From assembly GCF_000466385.1 (NCBI RefSeq), contig NZ_KE952777.1, positions 34,162 to 98,161 on the forward strand: a stretch of 64,000 bases of DNA, in the 5' to 3' direction. Position numbers and translations under genes: made by a program. Positions within the stretch are counted from its first letter, which is position 1. Each line of letters opens with the position of its first letter. The DNA comes from Aneurinibacillus aneurinilyticus ATCC 12856 (GTDB lineage Bacteria > Bacillota > Bacilli > Aneurinibacillales > Aneurinibacillaceae). This document shows positions 54,837 through 64,000 of the stretch, one piece after another. The notes below the pieces were generated by a model. The model saw only the letters and a list, made by a program, of their open reading frames with translations, searched no databases and was not told the DNA's origin.

Positions 54837-56546
54837 GTGAGGCAGTCTAAACTATTTCTTCCGACGTTGCGGGAGGTTCCTGCAGAAGCGGAGATTATTA
54901 GCCATCAGCTAATGGTACGGGCGGGATTAATGCGCCAACTCGCATCTGGAGTGTATACATATTTGCCGCTGGGCCATCGTGTGCTGCGCAAGGTACAGCA
55001 AATTGTGCGTGAGGAGATGGAGCGCGCCGATGCACAAGAAATTTCGATGCCGGCTATTCAGCCAGCTGAGCTGTGGCAGGAGACCGGACGTTGGGAGGCG
55101 TATGGTCCAGAATTGATGCGCTTGAAGGATCGTCATAACCGGGATTTTGTACTGGGTCCGACACATGAAGAAGTAGTGACTGGACTTGTTCGCGATAATT
55201 TGAACACATACAAGAAGCTGCCAATTAACTTATATCAAATTCAGACGAAGTATCGCGATGAGGTACGCCCGCGTTTCGGGGTCATTCGTTCCCGTGAATT
55301 TATTATGAAGGATGCATACAGCTTTGACACGACTCGTGAGGGATTGGATAAAAGCTATGACAGCATGTATGACGCCTATACGCGTATCTTTACGCGAACC
55401 GGATTAACCTTCCGTGCGGTTGAAGCGGATGCGGGAGCTATCGGGGGTAAAGGAACACACGAGTTCATGGCCTTATCTGCAATCGGAGAGGATACGATCG
55501 CTTATTGTACATCGTGCGATTATGCGGCAAATTTGGAAAAAGCGGAAGTGGTGTACAAGTCTGTGGGAGAAGAGGTCGCTTCTCAGTCAGAAATGGAAAA
55601 AGTGCCCACACCGGATGTGAAAACGATTGAACAGCTAATGAATCACTTCGATATGGAAGCACGCCAAATGATTAAAGCGCTTGTTTTTAAAGCTGATGAT
55701 CGTTTTGTTGTTGCGCTGGTACGAGGCGATCATGAGCTGAATGACACCAAACTTAAAAACATTGTTGATGCTAATGTACTTACCATGGCTACGGAAGCAG
55801 AGATGAGCAAGCTTGGTGTACCTGTCGGTTTCGTTGGCCCTATCAATCTGCCGGATGAGATTGAAGTGTATGCTGACTCCGCTGTACGGGACATGCAGGT
55901 AGCGGTGACCGGAGCTAACGAAAAAGACTACCATTACAAAAATGTAGTGCCGGAACGCGATTTTACTGTTACAGCGTATGCGGATTTACGCAATATTGTT
56001 GAAGGAGACGAATGTCCTCGCTGCGGTGGGCATATCGCATTTGCACGAGGAATTGAAGTCGGACACGTATTCAAGCTGGGCACACGCTACAGTGAAAAGA
56101 TGGGCGCGAAGTTCCTTGACGAGAATGGTAGAGAGCAGCCAATGATTATGGGTTGCTACGGTATTGGTGTCTCACGTACAGTAGCAGCTTGCGTTGAACA
56201 GAACAATGACGAGAATGGCATCATCTGGCCTTGGTCGCTGGCGCCTTTCCATATTCATGTTGTACCGGTTAACGTAAAAAATGAAGAACAGAAACAATTG
56301 GCTGAGTCCCTCTACGAGAAACTGCAAAGCGAAGGATTTGAGGTATTATTGGATGACCGTTCGGAACGGGCAGGTGTAAAGTTCAAAGATGCCGATTTAA
56401 TTGGCCTTCCGATTCGGATTACAGTCGGAGGCAAAGCAGGAGAAGGTCTTGTGGAATGCAAAGTTCGCAAAACGGGTGAAAGTAAAGATATACATGTTGA
56501 TGAACTAATGGCGCATGTCAAAGAACTGGCTGGTTCATTACAATAG
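54837..56546 (+). CDS. proS: Prolyl-tRNA synthetase (bacterial type)
   Basis: Class II synthetase with an inserted editing domain. 569 residues: [20 protein letters not shown], motif 2 [20 protein letters not shown], the YbaK-type editing insertion (about 225-400; [19 protein letters not shown]), motif 3 [18 protein letters not shown] and a C-terminal anticodon domain. GTG 54837 is chosen over TTG 54828: TAGGAGG lies at a normal distance and the product starts MRQSKLF, like B. subtilis. No T-box fits in the 115 bases upstream. Confidence 0.97.
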   Translation: MRQSKLFLPTLREVPAEAEIISHQLMVRAGLMRQLASGVYTYLPLGHRVLRKVQQIVREEMERADAQEISMPAIQPAELWQETGRWEAYGPELMRLKDRHNRDFVLGPTHEEVVTGLVRDNLNTYKKLPINLYQIQTKYRDEVRPRFGVIRSREFIMKDAYSFDTTREGLDKSYDSMYDAYTRIFTRTGLTFRAVEADAGAIGGKGTHEFMALSAIGEDTIAYCTSCDYAANLEKAEVVYKSVGEEVASQSEMEKVPTPDVKTIEQLMNHFDMEARQMIKALVFKADDRFVVALVRGDHELNDTKLKNIVDANVLTMATEAEMSKLGVPVGFVGPINLPDEIEVYADSAVRDMQVAVTGANEKDYHYKNVVPERDFTVTAYADLRNIVEGDECPRCGGHIAFARGIEVGHVFKLGTRYSEKMGAKFLDENGREQPMIMGCYGIGVSRTVAACVEQNNDENGIIWPWSLAPFHIHVVPVNVKNEEQKQLAESLYEKLQSEGFEVLLDDRSERAGVKFKDADLIGLPIRITVGGKAGEGLVECKVRKTGESKDIHVDELMAHVKELAGSLQ

Positions 56547-56602
56547 GTGTGTCTATATACATTACACTTGATATTTTGATGTAAATGAAGAGGTGGGAAA
56601 AA

Positions 56603-56692
56603 ATGACGAGCAGGACGATTTTTGTCTGCTGGCGGCGTATATTCCTGCCTCTCTTCTATTTTTACCTCGCCTACCATCCACATATCGAATGA
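56603..56692 (+). CDS. Possible 29-residue small membrane protein upstream of polC
   Basis: ATG 56603 is preceded by GAAGAGGTGGG at a suitable distance. The peptide has a basic start (MTSRTIF then WRR) and a hydrophobic, aromatic stretch (IFLPLFYFYLAY). It ends 37 bases before the polC start. No family recognised. It may be a small membrane peptide, a leader ORF for polC, or chance. Confidence 0.35.
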   Translation: MTSRTIFVCWRRIFLPLFYFYLAYHPHIE

Positions 56693-56729
56693 GTGCGTAC
56701 ATTCTACTATAGAGGAGAGGATTGTTTAC

Positions 56730-59700
56730 ATGGAAAACGACACTGCGAAGCAAGAACGTTTTGGATTGTTGCTTCAGCAATTGGCTATTCCGCCTGAGTT
56801 TGTTGAAAAATATTTTTCCGATGGTCTTATCGAGAAGGTGGAAGTCTATCGTCAGGAGAAGCGCTGGCATTTCTATTTGCAACTTCCTGAACTGCTGCCA
56901 CTGAATGTATACCAAGCCTTCCATACCAAGCTAGTGCAGGCGTTTCAAAATATCGCTTCGGTTGATTGTAATATGAGATATGTTCGCCCTGTCCAAATGC
57001 CAAGATTCGTAAAAGAGTACTGGCCGCTCATCGTAGAAAAAGTGTCACCGCATATTAACTCAACAGCGACATATTTGAAGAACGCTACATACGAAATAGT
57101 AGATGATCGCTTAAGGCTTGGTGTGCTTGATACATTTGCCGTAGAAAAAATGAAGCAGCGTCAAGTCGATGAATGGATAGCCCGTACAATAAAGCAGCTG
57201 TGTGGCGATTCCCTGCCGATTGTATATCATGTGGCACAAAACGAAGAGAAGTATCAGCAATTTGTTGAACAACGGGAAGAAGAGGATCGCAGCCGTGCTA
57301 TGGAAGCGTTGCTGGAAAAGCAGAAGGAAAAAGAGAAAACGGAAGCGAATAAAGAAGCTGCAGCTTCGATGGAAGTATTGCAGATCGGTTATGACATTAA
57401 GGATGATTCTGTCTCTATTTGTGACATTCAGGAGGAAATGGGCCGCACCTGCATTGAAGGACTTGTATTCGGTGCAGAGGTACGTGAGCTGCGCAGTGGT
57501 CGGACACTGTGTACTTTCAACATTACAGATTACACGGACTCCCTACAAGTAAAAATCTTTGCACGTGACAAAGACGATGTACCGAAGCTTGCAGCTATTA
57601 AGAATGGCATCTGGCTTCGTGTACGCGGGCCGATTCAGGAAGATACATTTGCGCGCGAGTTGGTCATGATGGCAAAAGACTTGATTCAAATTAAGCCATC
57701 GGCATCGCGTATGGATTATGCGGAAGAAAAACGGGTGGAATTCCATTGTCATACGAATATGAGTGCGATGGACGGTATCGCTTCTGCCGAACGTTTAATC
57801 AAGCAAGCTGCTGAATGGGGCCATAAGGCGATCGCCATTACAGACCATGCGGTAGCACAGGCGTTTCCTGAAGCGTTTTCTGCTGCAAAAAAACACGGCA
57901 TTAAAGTGTTATATGGCATGGAAGCAAATGTTGTGTCCGATTCAACCGTTATTGTACATCAATCGCAGGAGCGTATGCTGGCTGATGATACTTATGTGGT
58001 TTTTGACGTGGAAACAACCGGGCTATCTGTTGTAAATAATGCGATTATCGAGCTGGCTGGTGTTAAGATGAAAAACGGTGAAATCATCGGAAAATACGAG
58101 TCTTTCGTCAATCCGCATGAGCCGATCCCGCTTAATATTCAACAGTTAACCAGCATTACGGATGATATGGTAAAGGACGCACCAGAACTTGCTCAAGTTA
58201 TCCGCGAATTTGTGGAATTTGTTGGTGATGCGGTGCTTGTGGCACATAATGCCAAGTTCGATATGGGCTTTTTACAGGCGAGTTGTAAGCAAACTGGTCT
58301 TCCGCCGGTACAAAACCCGTTTCTGGATACGCTGGAGCTGGCGCGCTTTTTATATCCGGGCATGCGCAATCATCGACTGAATACACTGGCATCCAAATTT
58401 AATGTGAGCCTGGAGAATCATCACCGTGCGGTTGATGACTCCGAAGCGACAGGATATATCTTCTTCTTTATGTTAAAAGAAGTACTGGAGCGGAACATCA
58501 TAAATCTTAATGATTTAAACAATCATGTAGGATTGGATTTGCAGAATTCGCGCCCGTTTCACTGCAATATTTATGCGCTAAATGAAATTGGCAAGAAAAA
58601 CCTTTATAAGATTATTTCGTTGTCCCATACGGAATATTTATATAAAACGCCGCGTATTCCGCGGGCGCAAATTCAAAAGCACCGGGAAGGCTTGCTCATC
58701 AGCTCCGGTTGTGAAAAAGGCGAGCTATTTGACACAGTACTCAATAAAAGTCCGGAAGAGGCTGAAGAAGTAGCCCGTTTCTATGATGTATTGGAAATTC
58801 AGCCGATCGAGATCAATCGCCATTTAGTAGAGAAGCAATTGGTCGCGAATGAAGCAACGCTCATGGATGCGAACCGCAAAATTGTAGAGCTTGGCGAGAA
58901 ACTTAATCTTCCAGTCATTGCGACCGGTAATGTGCATTACGTTCATCCGTATGAAAAAGACTATCGTACGATTTTGATTCACGGGATTACAGGCTTTAGT
59001 CCGCTTAAAGATCAGTACAAGCCGGATGCGCATTTCCGCACGACGGATGAAATGCTAGAAGAATTTAAATATCTGGGTGAAGAGAAAGCGAAGGAAGTTG
59101 TCATCACGAATCCAAACATGCTGGCGGATAAGTTTGAGGAACTCGAAATCATCCCAAAAGATTTGTATACGCCGAAAATCGAAGGCGCAGAAGAAGAAAT
59201 CCGTTCGATGAGCTATAACAAAGCAAAAGAGCTGTACGGTGAACAGCTACCGGAAATTGTGGAGAAACGGTTGGAAAAAGAGCTTAACAGCATTATTACG
59301 CACGGTTTTGCGGTTATTTATCTTATCTCACATAAGCTGGTGAAGAAGTCAATCGACGATGGTTATCTTGTGGGTAGCCGGGGCTCTGTCGGTTCATCCT
59401 TTGTCGCCACGATGACGGAGATTACTGAGGTAAACCCGCTGCCACCACATTACCGTTGTCCAGAATGCAAACATAGCGAATGGTTTACTAAAGGGGAATA
59501 TGGCTCCGGTTTCGACTTGCCTAAGAAAAATTGTCCTACTTGCGACATTCCGATGACGGGGGATGGACATGATATTCCGTTTGAGACGTTCCTTGGTTTT
59601 AAAGGGGATAAAGTTCCTGATATTGACTTGAACTTCTCAGGTGAATACCAGCCGCATGCGCATAACTATACGAAAGTGTTGTTCGGCGAAGAATATGTAT

Positions 59701-61037
59701 ACCGCGCCGGAACGATTGGCACAGTAGCAGAGAAAACAGCATACGGGTTTGTACGCAAATACGGCGAGGAAAAAGGAAAAACATGGCGCAATGCAGAAAT
59801 GAGTCGGCTCGCCACAGGATGCTCCGGTGTCAAACGAACGACGGGACAGCATCCAGGCGGAATTATTGTTGTTCCAGATTATATGGAAATCTACGATTTT
59901 TGTCCGATTCAATATCCGGCCGACGATAAGGAAGCAGAATGGCGCACTACGCACTACGACTTCCATTCCATCCATGATAACTTATTAAAACTTGATATTC
60001 TTGGCCATGACGATCCGACTGTTATCCGGATGTTGCAAGATTTGACCGGACTTGATCCGAAGAAAATTCCAGTCGGAGATCCAGAAGTGATGAGAATTTT
60101 CAGTGGAACGGACGTGCTGGGTGTTACCCCGGAGCAAATCGACAGTAATGTAGGAACGCTGGGCGTTCCTGAATTCGGGACGAAATTCGTCCGCCAAATG
60201 CTTGAAGATACACGGCCATCTACATTTGCTGAGCTGGTACAGATTTCAGGCCTGTCACATGGAACGGATGTATGGCTTAATAACGCTCAGGAACTTGTAC
60301 GCAATGGTACGTGCGAGCTGAAAGATGTTATCGGCTGCCGGGATGATATTATGGTGTATTTGATGCATAAAGGCCTTGAACCTTCCTTTGCCTTCAAAAT
60401 TATGGAGTCGGTACGGAAAGGAAAGGGACTCACACCGGAGATGGAAGAGGAGATGAAAAACAATAATGTGCCGGATTGGTATATCTGGTCATGCAAACAA
60501 ATTAAGTACATGTTCCCGAAGGCGCATGCTACGGCCTACGTATTGATGGCGGTACGCATTGCGTACTTCAAGGTACATTATCCGATTCATTTCTATGCCA
60601 CATACTTTACTGTACGTGCAGATGATTTTGATGCTGAACTTGCGATACAGGGACCCGCGGCAATCCGAGCTCGTATTAAAGAAATCGTCGAGAAAGGTAA
60701 CGACGCGCAACCGAAGGAGAAAACGCTGCTTACCGTATTGGAGATGTGCCTCGAGATGTGTGAGCGAGGTTTTAGGTTCCAAAATGTAGATTTATACCGT
60801 TCAGATGCCAGTCAGTTTATTATTGACGGCGATAGCCTGATCCCGCCATTCAATGCACTGGCAGGCGTAGGAACGAATGCGGCTATTAATATTGTTAAGG
60901 CGCGTGAGGCGGGCGAGTTTTTATCTATTGAAGATTTGCAGCAGCGTGCTCGCTGTTCCCGTTCTGTCATCGAGCTTCTCCAGCAACAGGGTTGTCTGAG
61001 CAGCCTGCCGGAAACAAATCAACTTTCGCTGTTCTAG
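56730..61037 (+). CDS. polC: DNA polymerase III, alpha subunit, Gram-positive type PolC
   Basis: Main replicative polymerase of low-GC Gram-positives. 1435 residues in the PolC order: N-terminal domain, OB fold (about 235-330), PHP domain (EFHCHTNMSAMDGIASAERL), an inserted DnaQ-type 3'-5' exonuclease with YVVFDVETTGLS, second PHP half, zinc motif CPEC...CPTC, then the polymerase palm with PDIDLNFSGEYQ and the family marker GTIGTVAEKTAYGFVRKYGE. Length is that of B. subtilis PolC. ATG 56730 follows AGAGGAGAGG 9 bases upstream. Confidence 0.98.
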   Translation: MENDTAKQERFGLLLQQLAIPPEFVEKYFSDGLIEKVEVYRQEKRWHFYLQLPELLPLNVYQAFHTKLVQAFQNIASVDCNMRYVRPVQMPRFVKEYWPLIVEKVSPHINSTATYLKNATYEIVDDRLRLGVLDTFAVEKMKQRQVDEWIARTIKQLCGDSLPIVYHVAQNEEKYQQFVEQREEEDRSRAMEALLEKQKEKEKTEANKEAAASMEVLQIGYDIKDDSVSICDIQEEMGRTCIEGLVFGAEVRELRSGRTLCTFNITDYTDSLQVKIFARDKDDVPKLAAIKNGIWLRVRGPIQEDTFARELVMMAKDLIQIKPSASRMDYAEEKRVEFHCHTNMSAMDGIASAERLIKQAAEWGHKAIAITDHAVAQAFPEAFSAAKKHGIKVLYGMEANVVSDSTVIVHQSQERMLADDTYVVFDVETTGLSVVNNAIIELAGVKMKNGEIIGKYESFVNPHEPIPLNIQQLTSITDDMVKDAPELAQVIREFVEFVGDAVLVAHNAKFDMGFLQASCKQTGLPPVQNPFLDTLELARFLYPGMRNHRLNTLASKFNVSLENHHRAVDDSEATGYIFFFMLKEVLERNIINLNDLNNHVGLDLQNSRPFHCNIYALNEIGKKNLYKIISLSHTEYLYKTPRIPRAQIQKHREGLLISSGCEKGELFDTVLNKSPEEAEEVARFYDVLEIQPIEINRHLVEKQLVANEATLMDANRKIVELGEKLNLPVIATGNVHYVHPYEKDYRTILIHGITGFSPLKDQYKPDAHFRTTDEMLEEFKYLGEEKAKEVVITNPNMLADKFEELEIIPKDLYTPKIEGAEEEIRSMSYNKAKELYGEQLPEIVEKRLEKELNSIITHGFAVIYLISHKLVKKSIDDGYLVGSRGSVGSSFVATMTEITEVNPLPPHYRCPECKHSEWFTKGEYGSGFDLPKKNCPTCDIPMTGDGHDIPFETFLGFKGDKVPDIDLNFSGEYQPHAHNYTKVLFGEEYVYRAGTIGTVAEKTAYGFVRKYGEEKGKTWRNAEMSRLATGCSGVKRTTGQHPGGIIVVPDYMEIYDFCPIQYPADDKEAEWRTTHYDFHSIHDNLLKLDILGHDDPTVIRMLQDLTGLDPKKIPVGDPEVMRIFSGTDVLGVTPEQIDSNVGTLGVPEFGTKFVRQMLEDTRPSTFAELVQISGLSHGTDVWLNNAQELVRNGTCELKDVIGCRDDIMVYLMHKGLEPSFAFKIMESVRKGKGLTPEMEEEMKNNNVPDWYIWSCKQIKYMFPKAHATAYVLMAVRIAYFKVHYPIHFYATYFTVRADDFDAELAIQGPAAIRARIKEIVEKGNDAQPKEKTLLTVLEMCLEMCERGFRFQNVDLYRSDASQFIIDGDSLIPPFNALAGVGTNAAINIVKAREAGEFLSIEDLQQRARCSRSVIELLQQQGCLSSLPETNQLSLF

Positions 61038-61113
61038 AGAGGAGGTAGAGGGGGAAGGATAGTGTCCTTTTTCTCTCTCTTCTATCGTCTATTTATGCCA
61101 GTATTGACGGTAG

Positions 61114-61142
61114 TTGCCTGGGTTTGGTGATTATGCTATAAT
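61114..61142 (+). promoter_or_regulatory. Strong sigma-A promoter for rimP-nusA-rnpM-ylxQ-infB
   Basis: TTGCCT (61114-61119), 17 bases and a perfect TATAAT (61137-61142) with TG before it (extended -10). Confidence 0.85.
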
Positions 61143-61181
61143 ACTTTTTGGTAATACTAAGTATACGTAATGTGATGACGC

Positions 61182-61211
61182 AAAGAGTGGGGAAACCCAC
61201 TCTTTCCTTTT
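61182..61211 (+). terminator. Leader hairpin with GAAA tetraloop; candidate attenuator of the nusA operon
   Basis: AAAGAGTGGG (61182-61191) pairs perfectly with CCCACTCTTT (61196-61205), loop GAAA, then CCTTTTAG. It starts about 33 bases after the expected transcription start and ends 64 bases before rimP. The interrupted T tract suits a weak, factor-helped terminator. Confidence 0.7.
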
Positions 61212-61269
61212 AGCCAGGGAAGCGGGCTATATTTACTTTGCATTCTACTGAACTTGTTCTAGGGGGTTA

Positions 61270-61734
61270 ATGTCCTTGAGTCAACATGTAATCGCCGTGA
61301 CCGAAGAGTTGGTCGCACCGATTCTGGAAGAAGAAAATTTGGAGCTCGTCGAAATCGAATACAAAAAAGAGGGCAGCAACTGGTTCCTTCGTGTCTACAT
61401 CGATAAAGAAGGCGGCGTTGATATCGAAGATTGCGGGCGTGTCAGCGAGAAGCTGAGCAAGAAGCTGGACGAGGTTGATCCGATTCCTGGGGCTTACTTC
61501 CTTGAAGTATCTTCACCTGGTGCCGAGCGTCCATTGAAAAAAGAGCAGGATTTTGAGCGTGCGGTGGGCAAACATGTACATGTGACCACTTACGAGCCGA
61601 TTAATGGCTCCAAAGTATTCGAAGGTGAACTTGTCTCCTATGACGGCAAACAGCTCGAAATCAAAGAGGCGAAAGCAAGCGCACTCATTCCACGCGACAA
61701 AGTCGCCAGCGCCCGTCTCGCAATCGTGTTTTAA
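61270..61734 (+). CDS. rimP: Ribosome maturation factor RimP
   Basis: Needed for 30S subunit maturation. 154 residues: [38 protein letters not shown] and [23 protein letters not shown] 61270 follows AGGGGG; TTG 61276 is a possible alternative. It is the first gene of the nusA operon. Confidence 0.97.
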   Translation: MSLSQHVIAVTEELVAPILEEENLELVEIEYKKEGSNWFLRVYIDKEGGVDIEDCGRVSEKLSKKLDEVDPIPGAYFLEVSSPGAERPLKKEQDFERAVGKHVHVTTYEPINGSKVFEGELVSYDGKQLEIKEAKASALIPRDKVASARLAIVF

Positions 61735-61761
61735 GATTTGAAAGGAGGATAAGGGATAACA

Positions 61762-62949
61762 ATGAACGCCGAGTTTATTGAAGCATTACATGAGATAGAG
61801 AGAGAAAAAGGAATTAGCAAAGAAGTGCTGATCGAAGCGATCGAAGCGGCGCTTGTCTCCGGCTATAAACGTAATTTTAATTCTGCGCAAAATGTGCGTG
61901 TCGATATTAATCGCGAATTGGGCAACGTGCGTGTATTTGCCCGCAAAACGGTAGTAGAAGAAGTAACGGATCCCCGTGCCCAAATCTCGCTTGATGAAGC
62001 GCAGGAAATCGATCCGAACTATATGGTTGATGACATTATTGATATGGAAGTTACACCGCGTGATTTCGGACGCATTGCGGCGCAAACGGCTAAACAGGTC
62101 GTTACCCAGCGTATCCGCGAAGCGGAACGTGGAATTATTTATAGTGAATTTATTGACCGTGAACAAGACATTGTAACAGGTATCGTGCAGCGTCAGGACG
62201 GCCGGTTCTATTATATCGATTTAGGTAAAGTGGAAGCGTTAATGCCACTGAATGAAAAAATGCCTAATGAATCGTTTAAACAGGGTGATAGAGTCAAGGC
62301 ATTTATTACAAAGGTAGAAAAGACGACAAAAGGCCCGCAAATATTTGTTTCTCGTACGCATCCGGGTCTTTTGAAACGCTTGTTTGAGTTAGAAGTGCCG
62401 GAAATATTCGACGGTGTCGTCGAGATTAAATCCGTGGCGCGTGAAGCGGGGGATCGCTCCAAAATCGCCGTTTACTCCGCTGATCCGAATGTAGATCCGG
62501 TAGGTGCTTGTGTTGGTCCGAAAGGCATGCGTGTACAGACAATTGTACAAGAATTAAAAGGCGAAAAAATCGATATTATGAAATGGTCAGAAGAGACAGC
62601 TGAATACGTGGCTAATGCGCTAAGTCCTTCAAAAGTTGTGCATGTAACTGTATATGAGGGTGAGAAAGTAACGCGTGTAATCGTGCCGGACTATCAGTTG
62701 TCGCTCGCTATCGGAAAGCGGGGACAGAATGCTCGTCTTGCTGCTAAGCTGACCGGATGGAAAATCGATATTAAAAGTGAAACCCAGGCTGCCGAAGAAG
62801 GATTCGTATACAGTGAACCGGTTTCTGTCATTCCGGCCAAAGGAATCAAAGAACCGGAAGATGTCCCGGCACAGGATGAAACGTACGATATTGAAGCGAA
62901 TGCAATTGAAGAGGCTTCCACGGCAGATGTCGCGGATGAAAGGGAGTAG
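61762..62949 (+). CDS. nusA: Transcription termination/antitermination factor NusA
   Basis: Binds RNA polymerase and promotes pausing and termination. 395 residues: N-terminal polymerase-binding domain, S1 domain (about 135-200), and two KH domains (VDPVGACVGPKGMRVQTIVQ; YQLSLAIGKRGQNARLAAKL). It ends after the KH pair and a short acidic tail, the usual Bacillota form without C-terminal acidic repeats. ATG 61762 follows GAAAGGAGG. Confidence 0.98.
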   Translation: MNAEFIEALHEIEREKGISKEVLIEAIEAALVSGYKRNFNSAQNVRVDINRELGNVRVFARKTVVEEVTDPRAQISLDEAQEIDPNYMVDDIIDMEVTPRDFGRIAAQTAKQVVTQRIREAERGIIYSEFIDREQDIVTGIVQRQDGRFYYIDLGKVEALMPLNEKMPNESFKQGDRVKAFITKVEKTTKGPQIFVSRTHPGLLKRLFELEVPEIFDGVVEIKSVAREAGDRSKIAVYSADPNVDPVGACVGPKGMRVQTIVQELKGEKIDIMKWSEETAEYVANALSPSKVVHVTVYEGEKVTRVIVPDYQLSLAIGKRGQNARLAAKLTGWKIDIKSETQAAEEGFVYSEPVSVIPAKGIKEPEDVPAQDETYDIEANAIEEASTADVADERE

Positions 62950-62955
62950 GGCGTT

Positions 62956-63231
62956 GTGAAATCAAGAAAAACTCCGCAACGCAAATGCATCGCCACTCAG
63001 GAGATGTATGATAAGCGTGATATGCTGCGCATCGTGCGGACACCGGAAGGTGAGGTTAAAGTCGATCCAACCGGCAAGGCCTCAGGTCGTGGCGCATACG
63101 TATGCCGCTCTCGGGAAGCATTTGATATTGTAAAAAAAAGAAAGCTTCTCAATCGCGCCTTGAAAGCAGAAGTAACGGACGCGATGTATGAAGCATTAGA
63201 ACAAGAATTTATGAGGCATGTACGCAAATGA
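62956..63231 (+). CDS. rnpM: RNase P modulator RnpM (YlxR)
   Basis: 91 residues: RKTPQRKCIATQEMYDKRDM, the SGRGAYVCR motif and the C-terminal basic helix. YlxR proteins bind RNA; recent work in B. subtilis links them to RNase P. It starts at GTG 62956, 6 bases after nusA, and overlaps ylxQ by 4 bases. Confidence 0.95.
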   Translation: MKSRKTPQRKCIATQEMYDKRDMLRIVRTPEGEVKVDPTGKASGRGAYVCRSREAFDIVKKRKLLNRALKAEVTDAMYEALEQEFMRHVRK

Positions 63232-63527
63232 ACAAGGTGGAGCAGATGCTTGGCCTGGCGCAGCGGGCCCGCAAGCTCATCACGGGAGAAGAACTCGTCA
63301 TCAAGGCCGTTCGTCAAGGACAGATTCACCTGGTCATATTGGCGGGCGATGCATCCCTGAACACCCGCAAAAAAGTAATGGATAAGTGCGGTAGCTACGA
63401 AGTTTCTTGTGTACCATATGGCAATCGACAAACGCTTGGCGCCGCGCTTGGAAAGGAGCAACGAGTTGTCATTGGCGTGACCGATGCCGGCTTCGCAGCA
63501 AGATTGACGCAGCTGATGAACCAATAA
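63228..63527 (+). CDS. ylxQ: YlxQ, L7Ae-family RNA-binding ribosomal protein
   Basis: 99 residues of the L7Ae/L30e fold: MLGLAQRARKLITGEELVIK and HLVILAGDASLNTRKKVMDK. This family binds kink-turn RNA. ATG 63228 overlaps the rnpM stop. Confidence 0.95.
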   Translation: MNKVEQMLGLAQRARKLITGEELVIKAVRQGQIHLVILAGDASLNTRKKVMDKCGSYEVSCVPYGNRQTLGAALGKEQRVVIGVTDAGFAARLTQLMNQ

Positions 63528-63544
63528 CTGTCGGGGGTGGATAA

Positions 63545-64000
63545 ATGAGTAAATTGAGGGTACATGAATATGCTAAAGAACTTGGCATTAGCAGCAAGCA
63601 GATGATTAATCTGCTTGCGAAGCTCAATTTATCGGTAAACAACCACATGAGTACACTGGAAGACAGCACGATTCAAAAGGTAGAGCAGCATTTGAAGCAG
63701 GTAAAACAACGCGCAGATGGTCAAGAACAACAAAAGCGTGATACGGAAAAGAGTGGGAAGATGGAAAAAAAACAAGAGCAGAATAAATCAAATGTAAATA
63801 ATGAAAACCGGAACACTACAGGGCAAGGCCAACGAAACAACAGTCAAGGCCAAGGTAGCAGATCACAAGGTCAAGGCGGTAGACCGCAAGGCCAAGGCGG
63901 CAGACCGCAAGGCCAGGGTGGCAGACCGCAAGGCCAAGGCGGCAGACCACAGGGTCAAGGCAGCAGACCACAGGGTCAAGGCAGCAAACCACAGGGTCAA
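63545..64000 (+). CDS. infB: Translation initiation factor IF-2, N-terminal part; 3' end outside window
   Basis: The first 152 codons only. It starts LRVHEYAKELGISSKQMINL, the conserved IF2 N-terminal domain, followed by a charged Gln/Lys/Asn stretch and then a heptad repeat (from 63842). The GTPase domain is beyond the window. ATG 63545 follows TCGGGGGTGG. Order ylxQ-infB matches other Bacillota. Confidence 0.96.
   Translation, partial: MSKLRVHEYAKELGISSKQMINLLAKLNLSVNNHMSTLEDSTIQKVEQHLKQVKQRADGQEQQKRDTEKSGKMEKKQEQNKSNVNNENRNTTGQGQRNNSQGQGSRSQGQGGRPQGQGGRPQGQGGRPQGQGGRPQGQGSRPQGQGSKPQGQ
63842..64000 (+). repeat. Tandem 21-base (7-residue) repeat inside infB
   Basis: About 7.6 copies of a 7-codon unit with consensus PQGQGGR (variants SQGQGSR, PQGQGSK) run to the window end. 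Copies differ mostly at third positions and in Gly/Ser, Arg/Lys and Ser/Pro. Confidence 0.9.

Noticed and set aside
63842..64000. CRISPR-like repeat array
   Set aside because: Units are contiguous, 21 bases, in frame and coding for an IF-2 linker; there are no spacers.

Overview
The window is a continuous, almost fully plus-strand stretch of core chromosome from a motile Gram-positive bacterium of the Bacillota, order Bacillales. The gene order closely follows the Bacillus subtilis rbgA-rnhB-ylqGH ... sucCD-dprA-topA-trmFO-xerC-hslVU-codY-fla/che-rpsB-tsf-pyrH-frr-uppS-cdsA-dxr-rseP-proS-polC-rimP-nusA-rnpM-infB region. CodY, Sda, SwrD, CheC/CheD, FliY and PolC fit the same group. The protein wording looks more like Aneurinibacillus/Brevibacillus (Paenibacillaceae side) than Bacillus proper, but that is an inference from reading alone. 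There is no rRNA, tRNA, CRISPR array, insertion sequence, phage gene or other sign of recent transfer.

Layout. 1-3540: the end of rbgA, rnhB, a FliK-like/FlhB-like gene pair (ylqG-ylqH) and a YraN family gene. 3800-5706: a ComM/YifB ATPase, then a small sda checkpoint gene behind a cluster of DnaA boxes. 5761-7991: sucC-sucD with its own promoter and terminator. 8074-12675: dprA, topA, trmFO. 12666-16608: xerC-hslV-hslU-codY with a likely own promoter and a strong terminator. 16739-47270: one long fla/che operon running from flgB through the basal body, export apparatus, switch, hook and chemotaxis genes to sigD and a SwrB-like gene. 47306-50620: rpsB-tsf-pyrH-frr. 50651-61037: uppS-cdsA-dxr-rseP-proS-polC, covering isoprenoid/lipid carrier and phospholipid synthesis, intramembrane proteolysis, prolyl-tRNA synthesis and replication. 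61114-64000: a promoter and hairpin leader followed by rimP-nusA-rnpM-ylxQ-infB, the last cut by the window end.

How it works together. The fla/che block encodes nearly the whole axial secretion machine (FliOPQR, FlhAB, FliHIJ), rod/hook parts (FlgBC, FliE, FlgD, FlgE, FliK), the MS and C rings (FliF, FliG, FliM, FliY), placement factors (FlhF, FlhG), chemotaxis signalling and adaptation (CheA, W, Y, B, C, D) and the late flagellar sigma factor. Many genes overlap by 4-17 bases, so translation is probably coupled.

I see no wholly new multi-gene system. The places that ordinary genes do not explain are: the 332-base gap between flgE and swrD (promoter-like sequence, a 22-codon ORF with a good ribosome site, a GC hairpin and a potentially structured RNA with a direct repeat); the DnaA-box cluster in front of sda; a 29-codon ORF before polC; hairpin leaders before xerC and rimP; and two unrecognised genes inside the fla/che operon.
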